Source of the DNA: Pseudomonadota bacterium
GTDB lineage: Bacteria; Pseudomonadota; Gammaproteobacteria; Burkholderiales; Burkholderiaceae_B
Direction: 5' to 3'
DNA: 16,242 bases
Assembly (NCBI GenBank): GCA_023427085.1
Contig: JAEZBO010000019.1
Location: forward strand, 1 to 16,242
The first letter of the stretch is position 1, and each line of letters starts with the position of its first letter. Shown here piece by piece: positions 16,122-16,242 of the stretch. The position numbers were made by a program, and so were the translations under genes. Under the pieces are notes generated by a model. The model saw only the letters and a list, made by a program, of their open reading frames with translations. It was not told the DNA's origin and ran no database searches.

Positions 16122-16151
16122 ACTGTAGCATGATCCCGGCCGCCGGGGCAA
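16122..16151 (-). promoter_or_regulatory. Candidate sigma-70 promoter for the rplC operon
   Basis: TTGCCC (16151-16146), 18-nt spacer, TACAGT (16127-16122) on the minus strand. Four of six bases match in each hexamer. A start near 16115 would give a leader of about 230 nt. No gene is seen between 16128 and the window end at 16242; that stretch is GC-rich and contains no recognisable rpsJ or tuf. Confidence 0.4.
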
Positions 16152-16242
16152 GCTGGCGGGGGCGGGACGGGCTGCGTGGCCGCGTGGCGCCACGGGCCTG
16201 TGGCGCGGCAGCAACTGCCACCTCTGCCGGCACGTCCCGGCT

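Noticed and set aside
15952..16233. Minus-strand frame of 93 codons upstream of rplC that might have been rpsJ
   Set aside because: The translation shows no S10 features, runs through the inverted repeat and candidate promoter, and has low-complexity Arg/Ala/Pro sequence.

Overview
The window comes from a high-GC betaproteobacterium, most likely family Alcaligenaceae (Bordetella/Achromobacter-like). This is judged from the L3, S3, L22 and L29 sequences, including an Arg/Pro/Gly-rich tail on S3, and from the pairing of an iron-starvation sigma factor with haem-type receptors. The genus is an inference from remembered protein families, not from a search.

Region 1 (1-4215, minus strand) is a compact four-gene operon: a KdgT-type sugar-acid permease, a DUF1537 four-carbon acid-sugar kinase (DtnK-like), a PdxA2-type dehydrogenase and a GntR/HutC regulator that runs off the left edge. 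The first three genes overlap by 4 nt each (GTGA, ATGA), and the regulator starts 7 nt after the third. Together they read as uptake, phosphorylation and oxidative decarboxylation of a D-threonate or D-erythronate type acid to dihydroxyacetone phosphate, under a local regulator. A perfect 28-bp inverted repeat at 4304-4331, next to the promoter of the first gene, is the likely operator.

Region 2 (4216-11013, plus strand) is an iron-uptake module. A Fur box overlaps the -10 of a FecI-family ECF sigma gene. That gene overlaps by 4 nt a very short FecR-like gene, which keeps only the cytoplasmic DUF4880 anti-sigma domain. Two tandem paralogous TonB-dependent receptors of the haem/HasR type follow, both with N-terminal STN signalling domains. 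Each receptor has the same candidate ECF promoter (GGTTCCC, 12-13 nt, CGCTTGGC), with the second block exactly 66 nt before the start codon. The periplasmic half of FecR, which would normally contact the STN domains, is missing. This is the most unusual feature of the window.

Region 3 (11014-16242, minus strand) is the body of the S10 ribosomal protein operon in canonical order: rplC, rplD, rplW, rplB, rpsS, rplV, rpsC, rplP, rpmC, rpsQ. It ends at an intrinsic terminator (11033-11065) that converges on the second receptor gene. rpsJ, normally directly upstream of rplC, is not in the 359 nt available. That leader instead holds a candidate promoter, an inverted repeat at the likely transcript start, a terminator-like hairpin and a hairpin close to the rplC ribosome binding site.
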